From: an uncultured Prevotella sp.
GTDB lineage: Bacteria; Bacteroidota; Bacteroidia; Bacteroidales; Bacteroidaceae
Direction of reading: 5' to 3'
Assembly: GCA_905372445.1 (NCBI GenBank)
Contig: CAJPPF010000011.1
Coordinates: 1-29,056 of the forward strand
DNA: 29,056 nt
The notes under the pieces are model-generated. The model was not told where the DNA came from. It did no database searches and saw nothing but the letters and a program-made list of their open reading frames with translations. Shown in pieces: positions 17,860 to 25,625 of this stretch. The translations under genes were made by a program, and so were the position numbers. Numbering within the stretch: the stretch's first letter is position 1; every line of letters begins with the position of its first letter.

Positions 17860-18741
17860 ATGAAGATACTTGTAACTGGAGCCAACGGGCAGTTGGGTAA
17901 TCAGATGCAGCTCGTGAGCAACAACTCAACTGATGAATATATCTTCACCGATGTGTGCGACGGATATACACATCTCGACATCACTAATATTGAAGCCGTA
18001 TGTCGGGCAGTCAAAGAACATGGCATTGAGTGCATAGTCAACTGCGCGGCATGGACTAATGTTGATGCTGCAGAGACTGCCGGCGAGAAAGCGGAGACAC
18101 TAAACGCAACAGCGCCAGAGAATCTTGCCAAGGCAATGAAGGAGGTGGGCGGACTGCTCGTACATATTTCGACCGACTATGTCTTCGGCGGCGACCCATA
18201 CAACACTCCGTGCCGTGAGGACCAGACCGGTACTCCTACCGGCATCTACGGACTGACGAAACTCCATGGCGAGCAGAGTATCATAGCAACCGGATGCAAC
18301 CATCTCATAATCCGCACGGCATGGCTATACTCTGAGTTCGGCAATAACTTCTGCAAGACAATGCTTAACCTTACAGCGAGCAAGCCACAGCTCAAGGTTG
18401 TGTTCGACCAATGCGGCACGCCAACATATGCCGGCGACCTCGCGCAGGCAATCTTCTACATCATTGAAAACCGTAAGTACGAGGGGCATTCAGGCATATA
18501 TCATTACTCCAACGAGGGTGTCTGCTCATGGTTCGACTTCACTAAAATGATTGCCGAATATGCCGGTCATGCCGACTGCGACATACAGCCTTGCCACTCC
18601 GATGAGTTCCCAAGTCCGGTGAAGCGCCCTGCATACAGTGTCCTTGACAAGACAAAGATAAAAAACACTTTCGGCATAGTAATACCGTATTGGACGGAGT
18701 CGCTCCGCCGTTGCATTAATAATCTACAGAATAACAAATAA
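17860..18741 (+). CDS. rfbD: dTDP-4-dehydrorhamnose reductase
   Basis: A 293-residue short-chain dehydrogenase/reductase of the RmlD type that reduces dTDP-4-dehydro-L-rhamnose to dTDP-L-rhamnose with NAD(P)H, the last step of the precursor pathway for surface polysaccharide. GANGQLG (7-13) binds the dinucleotide. STDYVFGG (104-111) and Tyr130-x3-Lys134 (YGLTK) form the active site. Normal length. The other rhamnose genes (rfbA, rfbB, rfbC) are not in this window, so it stands alone among unrelated genes. It is separated from DUF4924 by 2 bp and from prfC by 19 bp, and is surely part of this transcription unit. Confidence 0.95.
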   Translation: MKILVTGANGQLGNQMQLVSNNSTDEYIFTDVCDGYTHLDITNIEAVCRAVKEHGIECIVNCAAWTNVDAAETAGEKAETLNATAPENLAKAMKEVGGLLVHISTDYVFGGDPYNTPCREDQTGTPTGIYGLTKLHGEQSIIATGCNHLIIRTAWLYSEFGNNFCKTMLNLTASKPQLKVVFDQCGTPTYAGDLAQAIFYIIENRKYEGHSGIYHYSNEGVCSWFDFTKMIAEYAGHADCDIQPCHSDEFPSPVKRPAYSVLDKTKIKNTFGIVIPYWTESLRRCINNLQNNK

Positions 18742-18760
18742 AAATATCCACATATAATAC

Positions 18761-20362
18761 ATGAATCCGGAAATAGAAAGACGCCGTACCTTCGCCATAA
18801 TCTCCCACCCGGATGCCGGAAAGACAACACTGACAGAGAAATTTCTGCTCTTCGGTGGTCAGATTCAGGTGGCAGGAGCCGTAAAGAGCAACAAAATACG
18901 AAAGACAGCAACATCCGACTGGATGGATATTGAGAAGCAGCGCGGCATCTCCGTGTCGACATCGGTGATGGAATTCGACTATCTGCCTGATGCCGAGAAC
19001 CAGCCTGCTGACGCTCAACCATACAAAGTAAACATTCTCGACACCCCCGGTCATCAGGATTTCGCCGAGGACACATACCGCACACTTACTGCCGTCGACT
19101 CGGCTATAATCGTTGTCGACAGCGCCAAGGGCGTGGAGGCGCAGACCCGCAAACTCATGGAAGTGTGCCGTATGCGCAATACTCCCGTAATAATCTTCGT
19201 AAACAAAATGGACCGCGAGGGGCGCGACCCTTTCGATATTCTCGATGAACTGGAGCAGGAGCTTCAGATAAATGTACGCCCTCTGTCGTGGCCGATAAAC
19301 CAAGGACAGAAGTTCAAGGGCGTGTATAACATATACGAGCAGCAGCTTAATCTCTTCACACCTAACAAACAACGCGTGACGGAGAAGGTTGCTATTGACA
19401 TCTCTTCTTCTGAACTTGACGAGCAGGTAGGCGCTCAAGATGCCGAGCGGCTACGCGAGGAACTGGAACTCGTAAGCGGTGTTTATCCGGAGTTCGACGT
19501 CGAGACATATCGCTCAGCAGAGGTTGCACCGGTATTCTTTGGTTCTGCACTGAATAATTTTGGCGTTCAGGAGCTCCTCAATTGCTTCGTAGACATTGCG
19601 CCGTCGCCAAAACCTACTATGGCGGAGGAACGTATGGTCAACCCTGACGAATCAAAATTCACGGGATTCATATTCAAGATAACGGCAAATATCGACCCTA
19701 ATCACCGTTCATGCATAGCATTCTGTAAGGTCTGCTCGGGCAAATTCGTCCGCAACCAGCCTTATCTGCATGTCGGCGAAAACAAAACTCTCAGGTTCTC
19801 TTCGCCTACACAGTTCATGGCACAGCGCAAATCAACTATCGACGAGGCTTGGGCTGGCGACATCGTAGGTCTGCCTGACAACGGCATATTCAAGATTGGC
19901 GACACTCTGACCGAAGGTGAGAAGATTCATTTCCGCGGTCTGCCGTCATTCTCGCCTGAGCTTTTCAAATATATAGAGAACGACGACCCGATGAAGGCAA
20001 AACAGTTTCAGAAGGGACTTGACCAGCTCATGAACGAGGGTGTTGCACAGTTGTTCGTCAACCAGTTCAACGGCAGAAAGATTGTCGGCACGGTAGGACA
20101 GTTGCAGTTCGAGGTCATTCAGTATCGTTTAGAAAACGAATATAACGCAAAATGCCGCTGGGAACCAGTGCATCTGCACAAGGCATGCTGGGTGGAGAGC
20201 GACGACGAGAAGGAACTGGATGCATTCAAGAAACGCAAATACCAATATATGGCAAAGGATAAGGACGGTCGCGACGTGTTCCTCGCTGATTCCGGATATG
20301 TTCTGTCAATGGCACAGCAGGATTTCGAGAACATCCGCTTCCATTTCACTTCAGAGTTCTGA
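18761..20362 (+). CDS. prfC: Peptide chain release factor 3 (RF3)
   Basis: A 533-residue translational GTPase that removes RF1/RF2 from the ribosome after peptide release. The G domain has G1 SHPDAGKTT (15-23), the RGIS switch I motif, G3 DTPGHQDF and G4 NKMD. Domains 2 and 3 follow, with the RF3-type segment GKFVRNQPYLHVGENK and the C-terminal GTVGQLQFEVIQYRL. The length fits RF3 and not the longer EF-G, LepA or TypA. Last gene of the lysE cluster. No clear terminator follows; the sequence runs into a 750-bp repeat-rich gap. Confidence 0.96.
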   Translation: MNPEIERRRTFAIISHPDAGKTTLTEKFLLFGGQIQVAGAVKSNKIRKTATSDWMDIEKQRGISVSTSVMEFDYLPDAENQPADAQPYKVNILDTPGHQDFAEDTYRTLTAVDSAIIVVDSAKGVEAQTRKLMEVCRMRNTPVIIFVNKMDREGRDPFDILDELEQELQINVRPLSWPINQGQKFKGVYNIYEQQLNLFTPNKQRVTEKVAIDISSSELDEQVGAQDAERLREELELVSGVYPEFDVETYRSAEVAPVFFGSALNNFGVQELLNCFVDIAPSPKPTMAEERMVNPDESKFTGFIFKITANIDPNHRSCIAFCKVCSGKFVRNQPYLHVGENKTLRFSSPTQFMAQRKSTIDEAWAGDIVGLPDNGIFKIGDTLTEGEKIHFRGLPSFSPELFKYIENDDPMKAKQFQKGLDQLMNEGVAQLFVNQFNGRKIVGTVGQLQFEVIQYRLENEYNAKCRWEPVHLHKACWVESDDEKELDAFKKRKYQYMAKDKDGRDVFLADSGYVLSMAQQDFENIRFHFTSEF

Positions 20363-20694
20363 CAGAGATAGGAACCTGAAAATCAGAAGTATATATATTG
20401 GCAACAACCTCTCTGTGGCTCACCCAGTAAACCCAAAGCGATCAATTTATTACGTGAGTTTGTGATAAGACAGTTCTTGTAACAGTTACAGAAATCTTAT
20501 CAGGAGATAGCGTATGTAAATAAAAATAATTGTTGCGATTTTTAGCGAAATAGAAAAATAAAAGCAATGATTTGCCAAGTCTGCATGGCATAAAACCCTG
20601 TCTTCAAGAACTAATAATAGCTACGAATAACTTCATTCCATGCTTTTTATCTCAAAAAACAGCGGTTCTTTATGCTGAAAAGGGCGGTTTTAGT
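20363..20694. other. Intergenic stretch after prfC
   Basis: AT-rich, with no supported gene. It holds a nested hairpin: GATAAGA (20464-20470) with TCTTATC (20495-20501), enclosing the palindrome TGTAAC-A-GTTACA (20478-20490). No T run follows, so it is not a standard terminator. A short AGCGGTTCTT at 20661 resembles the core of the repeat that begins at 20695. Confidence 0.5.
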
Positions 20695-20900
20695 GGCAAG
20701 AAACGTAGGAATTAGACTCAAGAAACGGCGGTTCTTGAAACTGTTTTTCATTTTTGTCGGTATCAAAAAAGTATATCACTCTGATTTTCAGTACCTTTTG
20801 CGTAATGTCAAAAATAAGCGTTTTTCGTCAACGAACAACAACTCGACTGCAAATATCAGCTATATGTATGCTTAGAACAGCCTTTTTGTTGATTTTATTC
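20695..20900 (+). repeat. Dispersed 200-bp repeat, copy A
   Basis: This stretch aligns from end to end with the reverse complement of 28849-29055, with small gaps and an estimated identity of about 75%. Shared blocks include TTAGACTCAAGAAACGG, GGTTCTTGAAACTG, AATGTCAAAAA and TCAACGAAC. Each copy contains an imperfect hairpin CAAGAA-7-TTCTTG (here 20719-20737) and a second AT-rich hairpin around GTCAAAAA/TTTTTCGTC (20807-20829). A 67-codon ORF overlapping it is not conserved in the other copy. The palindromic repeat at 20911 follows almost directly. Confidence 0.8.
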
Positions 20901-20910
20901 ACATCTATCG

Positions 20911-21099
20911 TAGGGGCGTGATTTATCACGTCCCTCCTTGGCAATCACGCTCTGACGGTTACTCATGTTAGACAAATATGTCGTCATTTACCGGAACGTT
21001 TACGGAGGTTGTGCGAGGCGGAACGTGATAAATCACGCCCCTACACGATTCATACTACTCGATTCATCGCTATAATTTGTTTACCGGACACCGATAAAT
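20911..21099. repeat. Palindromic intergenic repeat, copy 2
   Basis: TAGGGGCGTGATTTATCACG (20911-20930) has an exact inverted copy at 21024-21043, a 20-bp stem around 93 bases. Each arm contains the near-palindrome CGTGAT-TT-ATCACG. The tail 21056-21099, with CGCTATAATTTGTTTACCGG, matches the tail of copy 1 at 261-304. The spacing between arms differs from copy 1 and the interior is not conserved; the arms and tail are. It lies between the converging prfC and UDP-GlcNAc epimerase genes. Confidence 0.85.
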
Positions 21100-21114
21100 C
21101 CGACATAACAGTCT

Positions 21115-22182
21115 TTACCCGAGCAGTGTCTGAAGTATGCGGTCGGCAGTACGTCCGTCCCAACGTTCAGGGATAGAATATGGCTTTGCATCACCTGCTA
21201 CTATAGCATGGAGCGTCTCAGCAAGCAGACCGGCGTCTTCATTGACGAGTACATTAGTGCCTTGCTTTACAGTTTCAATATGCTCGGTATAACTATTCAG
21301 CGTTATACACGGCACACCGTTGAACGTTGCTTCCTCAGCCACATTGCCACTATCGGTGATGACGCACAGGGCATGGGCTGTAAGATAACCGAACTCAAGA
21401 TAAGACAGTGGATTAATGAGTACGATATTCGACAAGCTTTCTGCCAGACGGCTCACTACTTCAGCTGCATCGCCACGCAATGGGGTGAATATTTTACGGT
21501 GTCTCATCTCATGAGACATAGCATGAAGCATATCGCGCAGCTTATCCTCGTCGGCAAGGAGTGCACGACGGTTGATGGTGAGCACGGCATACTCCGCATC
21601 GGCTGCACCGTTCTCATCGAGCACAGCAGGGCGAGAGAAGCGTGGAAGGTTTCTGCGGAGGCTGTCCATAAGGATGTTGCCCACTACATAAATCTTCGAT
21701 TGCTCTGCAGTAGTGCCAATGCCTGAGCCGGCAGTGAAGAGCAGATCGGACAGTCCGTCGATGACAAGACGATTAATCTCCTTTGGCATATTTATATCAA
21801 AGGAGCGTGTGCCTGCCACGAGGTGAGCCAGACGTATGCCGTGTTTCTTTGCCACGATGGCTGCCGCCATAGTCGATGCAAGGTCGTCGACAACGATTAC
21901 TACATCTGTAGGGTATTCATTGAGATACTTCTCGAAGGCGCTCATCACACCACTTGTTATCTCGTTCACGTTCAGACTGCTCACTCCGAGGTATACATCA
22001 GGGCGAGGCATCTGAAGATCTTCAAAGAGAGAGTCTTCAAGAGTCGGGTCGGAAGCCGAACCGGCATAGACAAGCAGATAGTCGACATCACACCCATCCG
22101 TCTGTGCTTTCTTTATGGAGTTAATCAACGGCGCTACCTTTATGAAGTTGGGGCGAGCACCGGTCATGAGACATATATGCAT
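21115..22182 (-). CDS. wecB: UDP-N-acetylglucosamine 2-epimerase (non-hydrolysing type)
   Basis: A 355-residue cytoplasmic enzyme predicted to interconvert UDP-GlcNAc and UDP-ManNAc for surface polysaccharide synthesis. The N-terminal MTGARPNFIKVAPLI (6-20) corresponds to the GTRPE-IK-P motif, here with Asn where most members have Glu. The C-terminal TDSGNVAEEATFNGVPCITL matches the family's UDP-binding TDSGG-QEE-A-G motif. It is somewhat shorter than the usual 370-380 residues, and its lid region looks reduced. No other polysaccharide gene is adjacent. It has its own promoter at 22215-22245. Because of the altered motif, a related 2-epimerase activity on another UDP-sugar cannot be excluded. 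Confidence 0.85.
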   Translation of the reverse strand: MHICLMTGARPNFIKVAPLINSIKKAQTDGCDVDYLLVYAGSASDPTLEDSLFEDLQMPRPDVYLGVSSLNVNEITSGVMSAFEKYLNEYPTDVVIVVDDLASTMAAAIVAKKHGIRLAHLVAGTRSFDINMPKEINRLVIDGLSDLLFTAGSGIGTTAEQSKIYVVGNILMDSLRRNLPRFSRPAVLDENGAADAEYAVLTINRRALLADEDKLRDMLHAMSHEMRHRKIFTPLRGDAAEVVSRLAESLSNIVLINPLSYLEFGYLTAHALCVITDSGNVAEEATFNGVPCITLNSYTEHIETVKQGTNVLVNEDAGLLAETLHAIVAGDAKPYSIPERWDGRTADRILQTLLG

Positions 22183-22214
22183 ATATTCTTATTTATTCAA
22201 ATGATAGTATAGGA

Positions 22215-22245
22215 CAAAGTTAATGAAAATACCGTAATAAACAAA
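22215..22245 (-). promoter_or_regulatory. Bacteroidetes-type promoter for wecB
   Basis: On the minus strand TTTG (22245-22242), a 19-bp spacer and TAACTTTG (22222-22215) match the consensus. The leader to the ATG at 22182 would be about 25 bases. A short stem TACCGT/ACGGTA (22230-22235 with 22254-22259) surrounds the -33 box and could be a weak terminator for the upstream subtilase gene. Confidence 0.75.
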
Positions 22246-22282
22246 GAAAAGCCACGGTAATTTAGTCCTTTTGCTATATTCG

Positions 22283-24496
22283 TCAGAGACGCAGCAAAGT
22301 AGAACCAGTGGTTTTGGGAGTGTTTCCGTTGACCTGAACCACGACAACACCGCTAACACGCTCCGGAAGGCTGACACGTTTTTCGTTTGTGCCCACTACG
22401 GCGGCATCGGTCAGCAGCAGCTGTCCGGAGGTATTGTAAACCTTGATGTCGGCTGTTTCATCGAGCTGTTCAGGAAAGACAACTGAAAAACTCCCATCGT
22501 TATTTATACGATACTGAAGTTGCTCCGCCTGGTTATGACTGATACCCTCGACAGCATCCACACCAAGTATATACAGCAATCCACGATAGACGTCAATCTG
22601 TCCGTAGCCGTATTCGTTGTTTGGATAGTTGAGCAACGGGTCGGGATGACTGCTTGTGTGTGCGAGGACATCGAGTACATCCTGAGGTGTCAGGTTGGGA
22701 TTAGCCTCCAGCCACAGAGCGATAGCACCGCCTACAGCTGGCGACGACATAGAGGTGCCATTGTCTGCCTTCCAGAAATAGGTGCGACCGGCATGCTCGT
22801 AGCTGCTGACGAGGTTGTCCTTCTGACGACTGTCGGGATTTGCCTCAAAGAAGAAACTATTGGTAGAGGAAATGATATTTGTTCCCGGAGCCATGACATC
22901 GGGCTTTACTCTTCCATCGAAGGTAGGTCCTATGGATGAGAATGTGCTGCGCTTACCATCAATTCCAAAGTTATAGTTAATGGCATTGCCGTACATATTG
23001 ACAAAACCGGTACTGTAGGCTGTTGCTCCGACACATATCACTGAAGGCAACGACCCCGGAGCTTTGATATTCTTGCCAACACGAGCATCGGCAAGAGTGG
23101 GATTTCGTGATTTCTTAACGAAATAGCCACTCTGCAGATAGGTCTCGGTTTCTGCGCCTTCGCCGACAATCTCCACACTGATGAGATTGCCTGCTCCACC
23201 GAGATGATCGGGACCGGTGATATAGATTTCCACCACCAACCGGTCGGGATTATAGCAGTCGGGATAGGCTCCCTCAGTAATGACATAATCGCTGTTGGCA
23301 ATGCGCAGCGTGTCGGAATGTAGCGAGTCGGTCTGCTGGCAAAGCCATTCGGACGATACCGTCAGCGTGTCGTTGTCAGCTCCGTAGAACACCATGCGGG
23401 TGGAGAAGTCGGCAGTACCTGTTGACATGAAATAACATCGACCGTCCCATGACTCGATGAAAGTGCCCACGGAGTGTTTTCCAACGGGTTTATACATATA
23501 GGACGGATTATGCGAACTGTTGCCTGCCGAAGCAACGATGATACGTCCAGGACCAGTGAGCCGTTCAAGCAGTTCGTTATAAAGAATGTTCTCGCCGTAG
23601 AGATCCTGCATTGAACCTTCACTGAAAGAAATGACGCACGGCTTATTCACCCTCTCTGCATAGTCGAAGATATACTTGAAACCCAGTGCATCCGTAGCGT
23701 ATGTGTATTTATCTTGGTCGGCGTCGGCAATGAACTCCTTGTCTTCGGACACTGCATTGTTGACGATACAGATGTCTGCATCGTAGGCTACACCGCGATA
23801 AGGACTGCCGAAACCACTTCCTGCCGCCGTCCCGAGGGTGTGCGAACCATGCGCCAGCTTCAGACCGTCACGGCTGTGGGCATATTGAAGTATTGCATCG
23901 CGTCCCTCGTAGGCACGCCCCACATACTGACCACTGTTGACCGTGTCAGCCGAAAGCATGTCCCAGAAGGAGCGTATGCGATAGTCGGACATATCAGAGG
24001 AATAGAAATTCGGATTAGTAAGGTCGAAACCCACATCCTGAATGCCCATGACTACACCACGACCGCTATAAGCCTGAGGGAGATTTGTGCCTTTATAAAC
24101 ACCGTCGATATTAAGATGTCGTGCCATGTGGTGATTGTGCAACGACATGCCTCTACCCGCCTCTATCCTATGTATGCGCCTGTCCTCCGACAACGATTTT
24201 ACTCGTGTCATAGGTATGTCGACTATATATATATCGTCAACCTTGGCGAGTTGCTTAGCATTGTTTGCAGAAAACAGACTGTCGACATCGTCTTCTGCCT
24301 TAACAAAAGCACAGAGTGTGGCTTCTCTAAAAGCCTCGCCCTTGACATTATGGCGCTTTGAAGAGGACGACTCCTGCTGGAATACCATCTGGCGCAGCGA
24401 CGGTGACAGTTTGCGAAACACACTTTTCTGTGCATGTGCCGGCATGGAGGACAGAAAGAACAGTATATATATAATAAGGTGTAACCTCTTTCTCAT
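22283..24496 (-). CDS. Exported subtilisin-like serine protease (S8) with T9SS-like C-terminal domain
   Basis: A 737-residue secreted protease. Residues 1-22 are a signal peptide (ends PAHA). A propeptide-like region follows (about 25-115). The S8 catalytic triad is Asp154 (GIQDVGFD), His216 (AHGSHTLG) and Ser582 (NGTSMSSP); Asn326 in ASAGNSS is the oxyanion residue. A beta-rich insertion of about 150 residues (340-490) lies between the oxyanion Asn and the Ser, as in many Bacteroidetes subtilases. The last 70 residues, with VYNTSGQLLL and a Val/Gly-rich end, resemble type IX secretion type A sorting domains, so cell-surface or secreted location is inferred. wecB lies 100 bp downstream but has its own promoter. 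Confidence 0.92.
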   Translation of the reverse strand: MRKRLHLIIYILFFLSSMPAHAQKSVFRKLSPSLRQMVFQQESSSSKRHNVKGEAFREATLCAFVKAEDDVDSLFSANNAKQLAKVDDIYIVDIPMTRVKSLSEDRRIHRIEAGRGMSLHNHHMARHLNIDGVYKGTNLPQAYSGRGVVMGIQDVGFDLTNPNFYSSDMSDYRIRSFWDMLSADTVNSGQYVGRAYEGRDAILQYAHSRDGLKLAHGSHTLGTAAGSGFGSPYRGVAYDADICIVNNAVSEDKEFIADADQDKYTYATDALGFKYIFDYAERVNKPCVISFSEGSMQDLYGENILYNELLERLTGPGRIIVASAGNSSHNPSYMYKPVGKHSVGTFIESWDGRCYFMSTGTADFSTRMVFYGADNDTLTVSSEWLCQQTDSLHSDTLRIANSDYVITEGAYPDCYNPDRLVVEIYITGPDHLGGAGNLISVEIVGEGAETETYLQSGYFVKKSRNPTLADARVGKNIKAPGSLPSVICVGATAYSTGFVNMYGNAINYNFGIDGKRSTFSSIGPTFDGRVKPDVMAPGTNIISSTNSFFFEANPDSRQKDNLVSSYEHAGRTYFWKADNGTSMSSPAVGGAIALWLEANPNLTPQDVLDVLAHTSSHPDPLLNYPNNEYGYGQIDVYRGLLYILGVDAVEGISHNQAEQLQYRINNDGSFSVVFPEQLDETADIKVYNTSGQLLLTDAAVVGTNEKRVSLPERVSGVVVVQVNGNTPKTTGSTLLRL

Positions 24497-24952
24497 GTGT
24501 TAATCGATTTATAAGAATGCCAGTCAGATGAATTATAAGTATCTGTAAAGTAGATGATTAGTGGGCAGATGTATTATTATATGGCGTTGATTTACAAAGT
24601 CTTACAAGTGACTGCCGGCATGTTCATCAACGACAAAGGTAATGCTTTTTTTTGTATTGTGCTTGAATAATGCTGTTTTTTTGATGCACTGACGACAAAC
24701 ACACACATAAAATTGGTGAGAAAACAATTATCAAGATGAACGTCGAGTATCTCGACAGCAACGCCATTCTTATGGTTGTTTTCAGTATTTTCCAAGTCGC
24801 GGCTTCATAATATCGCCGAGGCTGATTTCAAGAAACTCTTTTATGCTAATTTATGACAGTCATAGTGCTCAAAACGACTTGCCGGATGCACGACTGAATG
24901 GCAAAAGAAGCAAAAAGAAGCGTTATTAGATAGTTTTTCCAATTTTAATTAT
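24497..24952. other. Intergenic stretch between divergent subtilase and slyD genes
   Basis: A 456-bp region with no supported gene. It should hold the subtilase promoter; TACCTTTG on the minus strand (24641-24634) fits a -7 box, but no -33 box was found and the leader would be about 130 bases. A perfect small hairpin GTCGAG-TAT-CTCGAC lies at 24742-24756. No match to the repeat families of this window was seen. Confidence 0.4.
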
Positions 24953-24960
24953 TAACTTTG
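24953..24960 (+). promoter_or_regulatory. -7 promoter box for slyD-aroC
   Basis: TAACTTTG is a perfect TAnnTTTG match, 23 bp upstream of the ATG at 24984. No good -33 TTTG at standard spacing is present; the upstream DNA is T-rich. Confidence 0.6.
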
Positions 24961-24983
24961 CGTAAAAATCAAATATAGAAATA

Positions 24984-25601
24984 ATGGAAGAACTGACACA
25001 TAAATCAATCGTTGCCTCATACGAGATGTACGACATCACCGACGGAAATGAGATCCTGCTCGAAGCAACTAACGAGGCTCAGCCTCTTCGTTTTATTACC
25101 GATTTCGGCATGATGCCGATAGAGGCTTTGGAAAATAAACTCAAGACGCTGTCAACAAACGAGAGCTTCGAACTTACCGTTGCTCCGGCAGAGGCTTTCG
25201 GCGAGTATATTACAGAACGCGTGCTTGATCTCGACAAGCAGATATTCTGCGTCAATGGAGTCTTCGACGAAGTCAACATAGTCCCGGGGGCAATAATCCC
25301 TCTGCAGAACGAAGAGAACCAACGCTTCATGGCGCAAGTCGTAGCAATAAAAGAAGACAAGGTGAAGGTCGACTTGAACCATCCGCTTGCAGGCAAGACC
25401 CTGAAATTCAAAGGCACTGTGATTGAGTCGCACGACGCGTCGCAGGAAGAAATCATGGCACTGATGAACCAGATGAACAACCATAGCTGTGGTGGCGGGT
25501 GCTCAGGTGGCTGTGGTTCATGCGGTAACGGAGGTTGTGGCTCTTGCGGTGACGACGGATGTGGCTCTTGTGACGAGGGAGGATGTAGCTGCGGAAATTA
25601 A
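24984..25601 (+). CDS. slyD: FKBP-type peptidyl-prolyl isomerase, SlyD-like, with Cys/Gly-rich tail
   Basis: A 205-residue cytoplasmic protein. Residues 1-75 and 125-165 form a split FKBP domain, with the IF (insert-in-flap) chaperone domain between them (about 76-125). The family landmark LNHPLAGKTLKFKGTV is seen in the second half. The last 40 residues are a repeat-like tail built from GGCGSCG units with ten cysteines. SlyD tails normally bind nickel and other metals through His and Cys; this one has a single His and relies on Cys, which suggests a soft-metal or zinc/nickel store. aroC begins 24 bp later on the same strand and is probably co-transcribed. Confidence 0.92.
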   Translation: MEELTHKSIVASYEMYDITDGNEILLEATNEAQPLRFITDFGMMPIEALENKLKTLSTNESFELTVAPAEAFGEYITERVLDLDKQIFCVNGVFDEVNIVPGAIIPLQNEENQRFMAQVVAIKEDKVKVDLNHPLAGKTLKFKGTVIESHDASQEEIMALMNQMNNHSCGGGCSGGCGSCGNGGCGSCGDDGCGSCDEGGCSCGN

Positions 25602-25625
25602 AGAATAAACAGTAAAGTCGTGATT

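Noticed and set aside
20672..20875. 67-codon ORF in the gap after prfC
   Set aside because: It lies in the dispersed repeat, and the second copy at 28849-29056 does not keep the frame.
21208..21726. 172-codon plus-strand ORF
   Set aside because: Antisense shadow of the wecB gene, which has clear family motifs on the minus strand.
24592..24795. 67-codon minus-strand ORF between the subtilase and slyD genes
   Set aside because: It needs a TTG start, has no recognisable family, and its C-terminal half looks like random AT-rich translation.
25481..25598. Cys/Gly-rich end of slyD as a possible frameshift artefact
   Set aside because: The frame stays open, the repeats keep codon register, and metal-binding tails are normal for SlyD.
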